Below, piece after piece: positions 5,608-11,364 of a DNA stretch of 14,550 nucleotides. Where the stretch lies: contig MU646517.1 in the NCBI GenBank assembly GCA_026770585.1, positions 19,166 through 33,715 of the forward strand. The letters are read 5' to 3'. Made by a program: the position numbers and the translations under genes. The stretch is from Baffinella frigidus (Eukaryota > Cryptophyceae > Cryptomonadales > Baffinellaceae). How positions within the stretch are numbered: the first letter of the stretch is position 1; each line of letters opens with the position of its first letter. Below the pieces are notes generated by a model. The model did no database searches. It was not told the origin of the DNA and was given only the letters and a program-made list of their open reading frames with translations.

Positions 5608-5743
5608 TCGGATAGCGAGGGGGCAAACGGGTCGGTAACTTTCTTGCCAGCCTGACAAATGGGAAGGCTAGCGCCCACACATCGGACGCGACTGGTTCAA
5701 ATTTTCCATTCGTACCCGATCCGTCTGCCCCCTCGCTACCCGA
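5608..5743. mobile_element. Inverted-repeat element, about 136 bp
   Basis: Arms 5608-5637 and 5714-5743 match in inverse orientation over about 30 bp with about four differences, centred on TAGCGAGGGGGCA. The interior has no coding signal. A non-autonomous MITE is the simplest reading. Confidence 0.6.
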
Positions 5744-5776
5744 CCAAGAAACCTGTCGCCTGGCCAATGTATGGCT

Positions 5777-5865
5777 AGTTACGTGACCAACCAACGAAAG
5801 TTACTACACAAATGCCCACTTTTACAAGCACATCGATTCTAAATAGGCCCCCCTGGCGTTCTCGA
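5777..5865. mobile_element. Half copy of the CTCGAGAATGC MITE family
   Basis: AGTTACGTGACCAA, GTTACTACACAAA, then TAAATAGGCCC and GCGTTCTCG follow the same order as the right half of the element at 6061-6240. The left half is missing. 5866-5990 shows only short GGCCCACCGYAGTCAA duplications. Confidence 0.5.
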
Positions 5866-5999
5866 CCAAGGCACCGTCCTGGGGCTCCTATGAGAAACCC
5901 GGGCCAAGGGGCCCTACGGCCCACCGTAGTCAATAGGCCCACCGCAGTCAACACCGTAGGCTTAACTACCCTGAATTTAGGCTGTTACCCTATAGACAC

Positions 6000-6060
6000 C
6001 TTCATCGAGAGCTGGCGCGTAGCGGCCTCGACTTGCCGGTCAGCAGCCTCAGTCACCTCC
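6000..6060 (-). pseudogene. 3' copy of coiled-coil exon 6290-6398, cut by a MITE
   Basis: The minus strand reads EVTEAADRQVEAATRQLSMK |GTGTCT, matching the last 20 codons of exon 6290-6398 including the donor. On the 5' side the match stops where the inverted-repeat element 6061-6240 begins, so either a MITE interrupted the exon or the copy was truncated there. Confidence 0.5.
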
Positions 6061-6240
6061 CACTCGAGAATGCCAGAGGGGCCTATTTACATGTGGGGTT
6101 GTAAACATTTGTACCAGGATAGGGTATTCCAAGCTCGTGACTACGCACCATTTTGCAGAGTTACGTGACCAATTTCAGAAAAGTTACTACACAAAGGCTA
6201 TATCTCGGTTTTAAATAGGCCCATCTAGCATTCTCGTGTG
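6061..6240. mobile_element. CTCGAGAATGC MITE, copy 1, about 180 bp
   Basis: The ends CACTCGAGAATGCCAGAGG (6061-6089) and the complement of 6211-6240 (CCACACGAGAATGCTAGATG) form about 30-bp terminal inverted repeats. An inverted second full-length copy is at 10875-11066, where about 80 bp adjoining one end is about 95% identical. Third-party half copies lie at 5777-5865. No transposase. Confidence 0.7.
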
Positions 6241-6289
6241 GAAGGGGCTATACATCCATTTATGTAGTCTATCCTTCCCTGGCACACAC

Positions 6290-6398
6290 CTGCATCGAGA
6301 GCTGGCGCGTGGCGGCCTCGACTTGCCGGTCAGAAGCTGCTGTCACCTCCCGCGCCCTCTCCCCAGCCGCCGCCTCCTCCACCCGCTCCTCCTCTTGT
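6290..6398 (-). CDS. Candidate coiled-coil exon (QEEERVEEAAAGERAREV...)
   Basis: On the minus strand, acceptor GCATCCACAG at 6399 and donor CAG|GTGTGTGCC at 6290/6289 bound 109 nt. After one base completing the previous codon it reads QEEERVEEAAAGERAREV then TAASDRQVEAATRQLSMQ and ends in phase 0. The Glu/Arg/Ala/Gln pattern is typical of a coiled coil. The 3' two thirds are duplicated at 6000-6060 with the donor retained. The phase matches the start of the exon at 4997, giving ...RQLSMQ joined to MENAKQQ..., which is why I place both in one minus-strand transcript. No membrane segment or catalytic motif is visible. An independent pseudogene cluster is the alternative. Confidence 0.5.
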
Positions 6399-6497
6399 CT
6401 GTGGATGCATGAACATTAAGTAGCCAATAAAATTTGAATGTCAGTTATATTTTATTCACCCGTGTACGCCGGGAAACGACGCAATGACAGCTGTAGG

Positions 6498-6780
6498 AAG
6501 GCTCCAAGAACGGGGTAAGGGCTCCAAGAACGGGGTAGGAACCACGCCAGAGGGCTCGAGGGAAACCGACGCCTTATCCACGTAAGATCCGACGTGGTTG
6601 ACTTAAGAATTCAAGGGGGGGTTCCTTGAAAGAGATCAAACGTGGATGTTTCGGTCATCCTGGCGTGGAGTGAACCCGAGACCTCACGTTCACGGTTCAC
6701 AGTGTCGTCCGCTCTACGCCAGGCTCTTGGGTAGGGTGTTCCAGGCGCGTTCTTGGAGCCATTGGCGCGTTCTTGGAGCC
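6498..6780. mobile_element. Inverted-repeat unit with doubled ends
   Basis: The left end carries two tandem 19-bp units GGCTCCAAGAACGGGGTAA (6498-6537). The right end carries two tandem inverse units GCGCGTTCTTGGAGCC (about 6745-6780). Between them lies the tRNA-like fragment at 6661-6725. Both ends being doubled suggests repeated slippage or nested insertion. Confidence 0.55.
6661..6725 (-). other. tRNA-like / SINE-like fragment, copy 1
   Basis: The minus strand shows an A-box-like TGGCGTAGAGCGG and, about 32 nt later, a B-box-like GGTTCACTCC (context GGTCTCGGGTTCACTCCACG). That is the spacing of a tRNA internal Pol III promoter. The acceptor and T stems do not pair properly, so I do not call a functional tRNA. 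A second copy lies at 6862-6920. Confidence 0.4.
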
Positions 6781-6861
6781 GTGTTCTGGTACAAAATGAC
6801 TTGTGAATACTGTTTCCCTTCAAAACAATGACTTTTGAATATCCCCCGGCTTGAATACCCC

Positions 6862-6920
6862 CCGGCTCGTGGAATGAACCCGAGACCTCACGTTCACGGT
6901 CCACAGTGTCGTCCGCTCTC
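6862..6920 (-). other. tRNA-like / SINE-like fragment, copy 2
   Basis: About 90% identical to copy 1 over 55 bp (minus strand GAGAGCGGACGACACTGTGG ... GGTCTCGGGTTCATTCC). A partial T-arm (CTCG...CGAG) can pair. Its A-box side is fused to the end of the MITE 6920-7091. Confidence 0.4.
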
Positions 6921-7091
6921 CACGCAAGAGTGTAGAACTGGCTGGCTTACAGGAGAAATAGTCAGATCTGACTACTTTTTAAGTTCATAAGTGGACATTC
7001 TCCCCAGAGAAAAATCAAAATTTCGGAAAGTTGGTACAAATTCCGTGTGAACTGACTTGTTTTCCCAGGTCAACCCTACACTCTTGCGTGG
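6920..7091. mobile_element. MITE, 172 bp, perfect 16-bp terminal inverted repeats
   Basis: CCACGCAAGAGTGTAG at 6920-6935 and its exact complement at 7076-7091 delimit an AT-rich interior holding the palindrome GTCAGATCTGAC and a GAGAAA-rich stretch. The left terminus coincides with the break in the tRNA-like copy at 6862-6920. No reading frame of note. Confidence 0.7.
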
Positions 7092-7332
7092 CTGCTCAGC
7101 GCCGCATACGGCGTTGGGGCCAGGCATCGCCCTGGTTCAAACCGTGCCCGGTTAAGTCAACCGTGTTGACTGAACCGAACCGGGAAGTTGACTGAAACCG
7201 TCGGTCGCGGACTGGAGTCTCGTCCCGCGAGGGTGGTATTTTGGCCATCTCACACTTAATTCTGCGATTCAAGTTGCTGATTCCTGACCACGGACACGCC
7301 CTTCCCACTTACCAGCGGCCGAGTTCCTTTCC

Positions 7333-7348
7333 CCCCGGATATCCGGGG
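7333..7348. repeat. Perfect 16-bp palindrome CCCCGGATATCCGGGG
   Basis: A self-complementary 16-mer in otherwise unremarkable sequence. Apart from this, 7092-7590 shows short GTCAACCG/GTTGACTG inverse pairs (7157-7195) and no gene that I can support. Confidence 0.5.
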
Positions 7349-7589
7349 AAAATGCGGTTAGAATCCAGTGCAAATGGATAAGATTCTAGTACAAATAGTT
7401 TAGATGGACTGTATCCGCGAAGCCCCCGGTGGCTGCTTAGTGGGAGGGAGGATTCGGTAGGGAGGGGGGGGGGGATTCAGTCCAGGAGCAGCAACCCCTC
7501 CCAGATCAGTCAACCAACCTGGATCGTACAACCCTCGCGCGGTTTAGTCAACCGTCCTTCATGGATTGATGGCGCGTGCAGAGGGGGGT

Positions 7590-7852
7590 GGGGGGGGGGA
7601 GAGAGAGAGGTCAGAGAGAGAGGGCAGAGAGAGAGAGAGCAAACAGAGAGAGGGCAGAACGAGCGAGAGAGAGAGAGAGGGCAGAAAGAGAGAGAGGGCA
7701 GAAAGAGAGAGAGGGCAGAGAGAGAGGGAGAGGGCAGAGGGAGAGGGCAGAGAGAGAGGGCAGATAGAGAGAGAGAGAGAACGAGAGAGAGAACGAGAGA
7801 GAGAAAGAGAGAGAGAAAGAGAGAGACAAAGGGCAGAGAGAGAGAGAACGGG

Positions 7853-7905
<53 letters not shown>
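7590..7905. repeat. (GA)n / GAGAGGGCA minisatellite
   Basis: AG dinucleotide runs are broken regularly by GGGCAGA and GAACGAGA, giving about 300 bp of purine-rich DNA. Open frames in both directions encode only Leu-Ser or Arg-Glu low-complexity sequence. Confidence 0.9.
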
Positions 7906-7975
7906 CGAGCACCGCTCAAGGAGCAGCCTCCTTCGCAGCATGATGCTCTCCGCCCTGCTCAGCGCCGATGCGCTC
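7906..7975 (-). pseudogene. Exon-like repeat copy 1 (SASALSRAESIMLRRR)
   Basis: The minus strand has an acceptor CTCCAATGGCAG and then SASALSRAESIMLRRRLLL and ERCSP before the microsatellite. Three related copies follow at about 8039-8066, 8168-8193 and 8234-8264. The opposite strand is also open (MLSALLSADALLPLERR, followed by GTAAGG), so strand and coding status are uncertain. Confidence 0.35.
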
Positions 7976-8038
7976 CTGCCATTGGAGAGGAGGTAAGGCT
8001 GACAGCTCAGGCGGGCAACGCCAGGTCAGAAGTCGCAC

Positions 8039-8290
8039 GATGCGCTCCGCTCTGTTCAGCGTCGATGCCGTTAGGGGAAGAGGACCTCTTCAGATCTTCA
8101 GAGAGAGTTGCGTTGTTTTGGTGTTGCAGCTGCGCGGGACTACACAAACCCTGCATCGTCGCCCGTCCGCTCTGCTCAGCGCCGACGCCATGAGGGGAGG
8201 AGGAACTCTTGAGATAGAGTTGCATGATTCAGGCGTCCGCTCTGTTCAGCGCCGATGCGTCCCTGCCATTCGGGAGAAGGCAACGATATC
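8039..8290 (-). repeat. Three further copies of the SALSRAE exon-like repeat
   Basis: Copies at about 8039-8066 (STLNRAERIVRLL), 8168-8193 (MASALSRADGRR) and 8234-8264 (ASALNRADA) share the DNA core CTCTGYTCAGCGYCGAYGC with copy 1. Spacing is irregular (about 98, 128 and 68 bp). Between them GAGAGAGTTGC and AACTCTTGAGATAGAG variants repeat. The remainder to 8430 shows no supported gene. Confidence 0.5.
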
Positions 8291-8431
8291 CGTAGGAACA
8301 AATGTCCCTTCGGATGGCCTACCGTGCACCTCTTGAGAGAGAGAGTTGCTTTATGCAGGCGTTACAGCTGTCCCACTCCGTCGCGCCGTGCAGCTTGACG
8401 AACATCCCTTCGTAGCCCGCTGTGTGGCCTA

Positions 8432-8455
8432 AACCCTGAACCCCGAACCCTCAAC
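8432..8455 (-). repeat. Short inverse telomere-like tract
   Basis: CCTAAACCCTGAACCCCGAA then CCCTCAACC is about four degenerate CCCTAAA units. The orientation is opposite to all telomere-like tracts on the left of the window. Confidence 0.5.
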
Positions 8456-8631
8456 CAGCACTCCATGCGTCCCACGGCCGTGCAAGTTGACACACACCAC
8501 CTGACACCGCGTGCGAGATCCAGAGGATGGGGGGTGGGCGGTACGAGGGGGGGGATGAGGCGGGAAATGGTGGAGCCATTGTACAGATGACTTATTAGGA
8601 CAGTCACTAGAGCCATTGGGCGGTTGGCTGT

Positions 8632-8715
8632 TCGGGAATCACCGGGGTGTCGCGGGGAGTCCTCGAGCGCCAGGAAGCTCTCTCTCTCTCTCTCGCTCGC
8701 TCGCTTCCTCTCTCT

Positions 8716-8746
<31 letters not shown>

Positions 8747-8862
8747 CCGCACGCGCGTGCGCTCTCTCTCTCTCTCTTCCTCTCTCTCCCCCCTCTCTCT
8801 CTCTCGGGAATTACCCGGATGCCGCGGGGACTCTTCTCTCGCCAGGCAGCTCCGGGGCAAGT
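8632..8862. repeat. 48-bp direct repeats flanking a CT microsatellite
   Basis: GGGAATCACCGGGGTGTCGC at 8633 and GGGAATTACCCGGATGCCGC at 8814, with matching downstream GCCAGG-AGCTC, are direct repeats at about 181 bp. Between them lies a (CT)n run with a GCACGCGCGTGCGC palindrome at its centre. 8456-8630 shows nothing recognisable. Confidence 0.7.
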
Positions 8863-8864
8863 GG

Positions 8865-8897
8865 GGCCGCGGGGTTGATCGCCTGCACCCGCTGCAC
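8865..8897 (-). pseudogene. Exon-like copy VQRVQAINPAAP (second copy)
   Basis: The minus strand reads WQ-VQRVQAINPAAPLAPEL after GCGTGGCAG. The 46-bp core is shared with 9045-9090 at a 182-bp offset. The frame stays open upstream through DAQAIVA, so the acceptor is not certain. Confidence 0.35.
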
Positions 8898-9044
8898 CTG
8901 CCACGCGACGATCGCCTGCGCATCAAATCGACATGTTTCCAAAGCCAACTCACCCGCAAATCCGTCAACTTAGGCCGTGATCCGACCAAAAATACTTTTG
9001 GTAGTGCATAAATTATAGAAGGACGTGGTCGATTTGGTGTACAG

Positions 9045-9079
9045 GGGGCCGCGGGGTTGATCGCCTGCACCCTTTGCAC
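9045..9079 (-). CDS. Candidate short exon VQRVQAINPAA
   Basis: After GTAACGAGCAG on the minus strand, an open segment reads VQRVQAINPAAP until the GGGGCC-rich border. The acceptor-like CAG and frame are compatible with a phase 0 join from the exon at 9737-9819. The peptide is too short to identify. The evidence is only the repeat copy at 8865-8897 with a conserved reading frame and the strand shared with its neighbours. I see no clear donor, and a noncoding duplicate is a real alternative. Confidence 0.3.
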
Positions 9080-9204
9080 CTGCTCGTTACGGAAGCGTTC
9101 AGTCCTGGATGGCTTTTTGGCCCCCGAAGGGGAAAGCTGGGTTTAATGAATTGACACACACGACAGCTGTACGCCAGCGGGAGAGGTGGGACGAGACTCA
9201 TTTG

Positions 9205-9344
9205 GGTACATGTTTAATTTAAAAGAAAATGGCCTATCAAACCGGATTATGGCCCTAATCAAATTTACTTAGGGCCCTAATTAACCTTCGTCCAACTCCT
9301 ATGAACAAATAGGGATCTATTTTTTTTCAGATTAAACATGTCCC
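9205..9344. mobile_element. MITE-like element with 23-bp terminal inverted repeats
   Basis: ACATGTTTAATTTAAAAGAAA at 9208 and the complement of 9319-9341 (ACATGTTTAATCTGAAAAAA) match at 20 of 23 positions, extended by GGG-ACATG outside. The interior has two TGGCCCTAAT / GGGCCCTAATTAA subrepeats. No coding capacity. 9345-9560 shows nothing I can support. Confidence 0.65.
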
Positions 9345-9565
9345 CGGATAAAGACGTGAGGGCTCAAGCAGCCCGTACCTGTCCCCCCGAGGCGATTTAA
9401 GAACAGCAACTTTACATAAATGTTCTGCTTCCCCGAGGCGGGCTCGTTCCGTAAGTCTCGTAACCTATTGTATCACTCAACGCAAGGAGTAAGGGCTTGT
9501 CTAGGACCAGTATCCAGAGTAATACAGAAGAAGAGCAGCTGTGTTTGCCCCACCGAGAAAGCGCC

Positions 9566-9605
9566 ATGTGGGGAACATAAATTTGACCAGTTTGGCGTCC
9601 GCCGG
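9566..9605 (+). pseudogene. Fragment of exon 11081-11249 in inverse orientation
   Basis: ATTTGACCAGTTTGGCGTCC on the plus strand matches the minus-strand core of exon 11081-11249 (ATTTGACCAGTTTGGCACCC, encoding LTSLAP). The match covers about 35 bp. It is the only exon copy found on the opposite strand to its parent. Confidence 0.4.
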
Positions 9606-9659
9606 CAGCCGAGGGGGGGGTGGGTGGGGGTGCTAAGCCAACCACCGTGAGATCCTCCT

Positions 9660-9712
9660 AGCTCTGCCTCACTCGAGTGAGGCCCTAGCTCTGCCTCGCT
9701 CGGCCGGAGATA
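9660..9712. repeat. CTAGCTCTGCCTCGCTCG repeat with a palindrome
   Basis: CTAGCTCTGCCTCACTCG and CTAGCTCTGCCTCGCTCG lie 25-30 bp apart around the perfect palindrome CCTCACTCGAGTGAGG (about 9667-9682). A third copy is at about 11329-11350, next to the PDZ exon. Confidence 0.55.
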
Positions 9713-9736
9713 TAATCTACAGGTGACGGGGCAGAC

Positions 9737-9819
9737 CTGCTCGCACACCCGGTGGAACGCCAGCGCCTCATCGGGCGGAAGGTCGCGCAAGCTGGGCAGC
9801 GGCGCCGCGAACGACGCCC
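9737..9819 (-). CDS. Candidate exon (ASFAAPLPSLRDLPPDEALAF...)
   Basis: Minus-strand acceptor CCCCGTGCGCAG (exon starts at 9819) and donor GAGCAG|GTCTGC (9737/9736) bound 83 nt. After two bases completing a Gly codon it reads ASFAAPLPSLRDLPPDEALA then FHRVCEQ, ending in phase 0. Exon 11081-11249 leaves exactly one base, so the two join as ...RGALKN-G-ASFAAP.... The peptide looks like ordinary soluble protein (Pro-rich linker then helix) with no domain I can name. Its acceptor plus first eight codons are copied at 10051-10074 and the acceptor alone at 10344-10360. I infer an internal exon of the PDZ/coiled-coil gene. Confidence 0.5.
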
Positions 9820-9840
9820 CTGCGCACGGGGAACGCGATG

Positions 9841-9925
9841 TCTTATAATTTGAAATGAAGTTTTCTAGACAGGGTTGATAAAGCTTTCTAGACCGTTGTA
9901 AATCAAGTTTTCTAGACCGTTGTAA
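9841..9925. repeat. TTTTCTAGAC direct repeats
   Basis: AAGTTTTCTAGACAGGG, AAGCTTTCTAGACCGTTGTAA and AAGTTTTCTAGACCGTTGTAA occur three times in 85 bp. The first form recurs at 10244-10262 directly before another family A MITE. Confidence 0.6.
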
Positions 9926-9959
9926 TCTCGCATTTGTTTTTTCGAGACAGGGTTTCTGT

Positions 9960-10028
9960 CAACGAAAATTACTACACAGTTTGATCTTACTAGCAAAAGT
10001 AAAACGTCTGTGTAAGAAATTTTGGTTG
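9960..10028. mobile_element. 68-bp palindromic MITE, family A copy 2
   Basis: CAACGAAAATTACTACACA at the left and TGTGTAAGAAATTTTGGTTG at the right are inverted repeats around GATCTTACTAGCAAAAGTAA. Preceded by CAGGGTTTCTGT, as in copy 3. Confidence 0.7.
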
Positions 10029-10050
10029 GCGAGAATCCCAGTGTGGAAAA

Positions 10051-10074
10051 GCAGTGGCGCCGCGAACGACGCGC
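10051..10074 (-). pseudogene. Copy of the acceptor and first codons of exon 9737-9819
   Basis: The minus strand has GGGCGCAG followed by GCGCGTCGTTCGCGGCGCCA, copying 9796-9839 at a 255-bp offset. The match stops after about eight codons, and the rest of the exon is replaced by unrelated sequence beside a family A MITE. A third, shorter copy with only the acceptor lies at 10344-10360. Confidence 0.45.
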
Positions 10075-10124
10075 CTGCGCCCGGGGAACGCGATTTGACC
10101 GCTTTGTAGTTTGACCACTCGAGG

Positions 10125-10206
10125 ATGTGTTTTCATGGTGCTAATTAATAATTGCTCGGTACAAAGACATGTTATTACCCGACAGCTCGACCAGATCCGT
10201 CGAAAT
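10125..10206 (+). repeat. 82-bp direct repeat, copy 1 (second at 10716-10800)
   Basis: ATGTGTTTTCATGGTGCTAA through GGTACAAAGACAT to CGACAGCTCGAC recurs 591 bp downstream with about eight differences. No coding signal. It is part of a patchwork of duplicated blocks between 9796 and 10800. Confidence 0.7.
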
Positions 10207-10268
10207 GACGAACCTGCGCCCGGGGATAGTTATAATCTCAAATAAAGTTTTCTAGACAGGGTTTCTGT

Positions 10269-10336
10269 CAACGAAAATTACTGCACAATTTGATCTTACT
10301 AGTAATAGTAAAACGTTTGTGTAGTAAATTTCGTTG
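10269..10336. mobile_element. 68-bp palindromic MITE, family A copy 3
   Basis: CAACGAAAATTACTGCACA and TGTGTAGTAAATTTCGTTG are 19-bp terminal inverted repeats with one mismatch. The centre reads TTACTAGTAATAGTAA, itself palindromic. This is the best-preserved member of the family. Confidence 0.75.
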
Positions 10337-10393
10337 GGCGCAGGCGCCTGCGCCCGGGGCACACGATTTGACCGATTTGTAGTTTGACCACTC

Positions 10394-10431
10394 GAGGACC
10401 GTTACGGCCGTTACGAGGAGCGGTGCTGGCA
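10394..10431 (+). repeat. GAGGACCGTTACG repeat, copy 1 (second at 10628-10670)
   Basis: GAGGACCGTTACGGCCGTTA then CGAGGAGCGGTGC recurs 234 bp downstream with four differences. No coding signal on either strand; 10432-10627 holds nothing else I can support. Confidence 0.6.
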
Positions 10432-10715
10432 GGGGGGTGCGTGGCAGGCGGATCAAACTCCCTTTTAAAAACCCGGGGAGCTGTACAAGTTAGGCAGTGT
10501 GTAGCAATTTCCATATGTTTGGTCATGTGTCGGCCCGCTTTTCGGAGGTACACGTGACCAACTCCGTACAAGACGCCTACAGTCGAAATTCAAAAAGGGT
10601 GCTTTGATAGCCTCGGGTGGTGCGCCCGAGGACCGTTACGCCCGTTACTAGGAGCGGTGCGGACAGGGGATTGCGTTACGTTTCCTTCCACACGCTGGGC
10701 TTCGCAGATCGGTCT

Positions 10716-10800
10716 ATGTGTTTTCATGGTGCTAATTAATAATTGCGCGGTACAAAGACATATTATTAACCGACAGCTCGACTGGATGTTCTGTCGAAAT
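10716..10800 (+). repeat. 82-bp direct repeat, copy 2
   Basis: Second copy of 10125-10206, here following the GAGGACCGTTACG block in place of the GC-rich exon-acceptor block that precedes copy 1. Confidence 0.7.
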
Positions 10801-10874
10801 CTTGTTGGAAGCCCACTGTCTGGGAACCAACTACCCCGAGTCCTGCAAATAATAGCATGGGTTGAGAAAGAAGA

Positions 10875-11066
10875 GCCACACGAGAATGCTAGAGGCGCCT
10901 ATTCAAAAGTGAAATGATTTTACAAGTCAGCCTTTGGGTCGTAACTTTCATGCCTTTGGAGCTCTTCCACCCCAAGTTAGGCCAGCCACGAGGTTGGAAC
11001 ACCCTATCCTGGTACAAATGTTTACAACCCCACATGTAAATAGGCCCCTCTAGCATTCTCGAGTGG
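10875..11066. mobile_element. CTCGAGAATGC MITE, copy 2, about 190 bp, inverted
   Basis: The left end CACACGAGAATGCTAGAGGC and right end complement CCACTCGAGAATGCTAGAGG are about 30-bp terminal inverted repeats. Bases 10985-11066 are the reverse complement of 6058-6135 at about 95% identity. It lies immediately 3' of exon 11081-11249 on the minus strand, just past its donor. Confidence 0.7.
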
Positions 11067-11080
11067 GAGGGGCGGCAGAC

Positions 11081-11249
11081 CGTTTTTCAGGGCGCCCCGC
11101 AGCTGATCGAGCGCCTTCAAGAGCGCCCGCCCATCCGCCTTTGACACCGTCTCCTTCGGCGCGTCGGGTGCCAAACTGGTCAAATACCGCGCGGCCGCGC
11201 TGCTCCCGCCCGCCGAAGCACTCCCCGGGGGTGCGCGCGAAAGCTCCAC
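11081..11249 (-). CDS. Candidate exon (VELSRAPPGS...RALLKALDQLRGALKN)
   Basis: Minus-strand acceptor GGCGTGTACAG and donor AACG|GTCTGC (11081/11080) bound 169 nt. It reads VELSRAPPGSASAGGSSAAA, RYLTSLAPDAPKETVSKADG, RALLKALDQLRGALKN and ends one base into a codon. The first part looks like a flexible Gly/Ser/Ala linker and the second like one or two amphipathic helices. A second frame is also open, but this one has the more protein-like composition and joins exon 9737-9819 in phase. The next element downstream is a MITE starting 15 bp past the donor. A PDZ exon ending at 11500 (phase 0) would join it in frame. A core of 35 bp is copied inversely at 9566-9605. The family is not recognised. Confidence 0.5.
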
Positions 11250-11268
11250 CTGTACACGCCTTGTCTCT

Positions 11269-11318
11269 TAACCGCGGATAACGTTCTAGTGGCCCCATTC
11301 ACCGTGGATAGCGTTCTC
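11269..11318. repeat. ACCGYGGATARCGTTCT pair
   Basis: AACCGCGGATAACGTTCT and CACCGTGGATAGCGTTCT lie 30 bp apart within the inferred intron between the PDZ exon and exon 11081-11249. Small direct repeat of unknown meaning. Confidence 0.45.
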
Positions 11319-11364
11319 TGAGCGCGAGTCCTAGCTCTGCCTCGCTCGGGTTGACCGACTGTTC

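Noticed and set aside
6661-7150. Functional tRNA genes
   Set aside because: A and B box spacing is right but the acceptor, anticodon and T stems do not all pair; reported only as tRNA-like fragments. The stretch at 7095-7150 with GGTTCAAACC is weaker still.
9473-9790. 105-codon minus-strand frame as a whole gene
   Set aside because: Only the part up to 9737 looks coding; after the GTCTGC donor it runs into CTAGCTCTGCCTC repeats.
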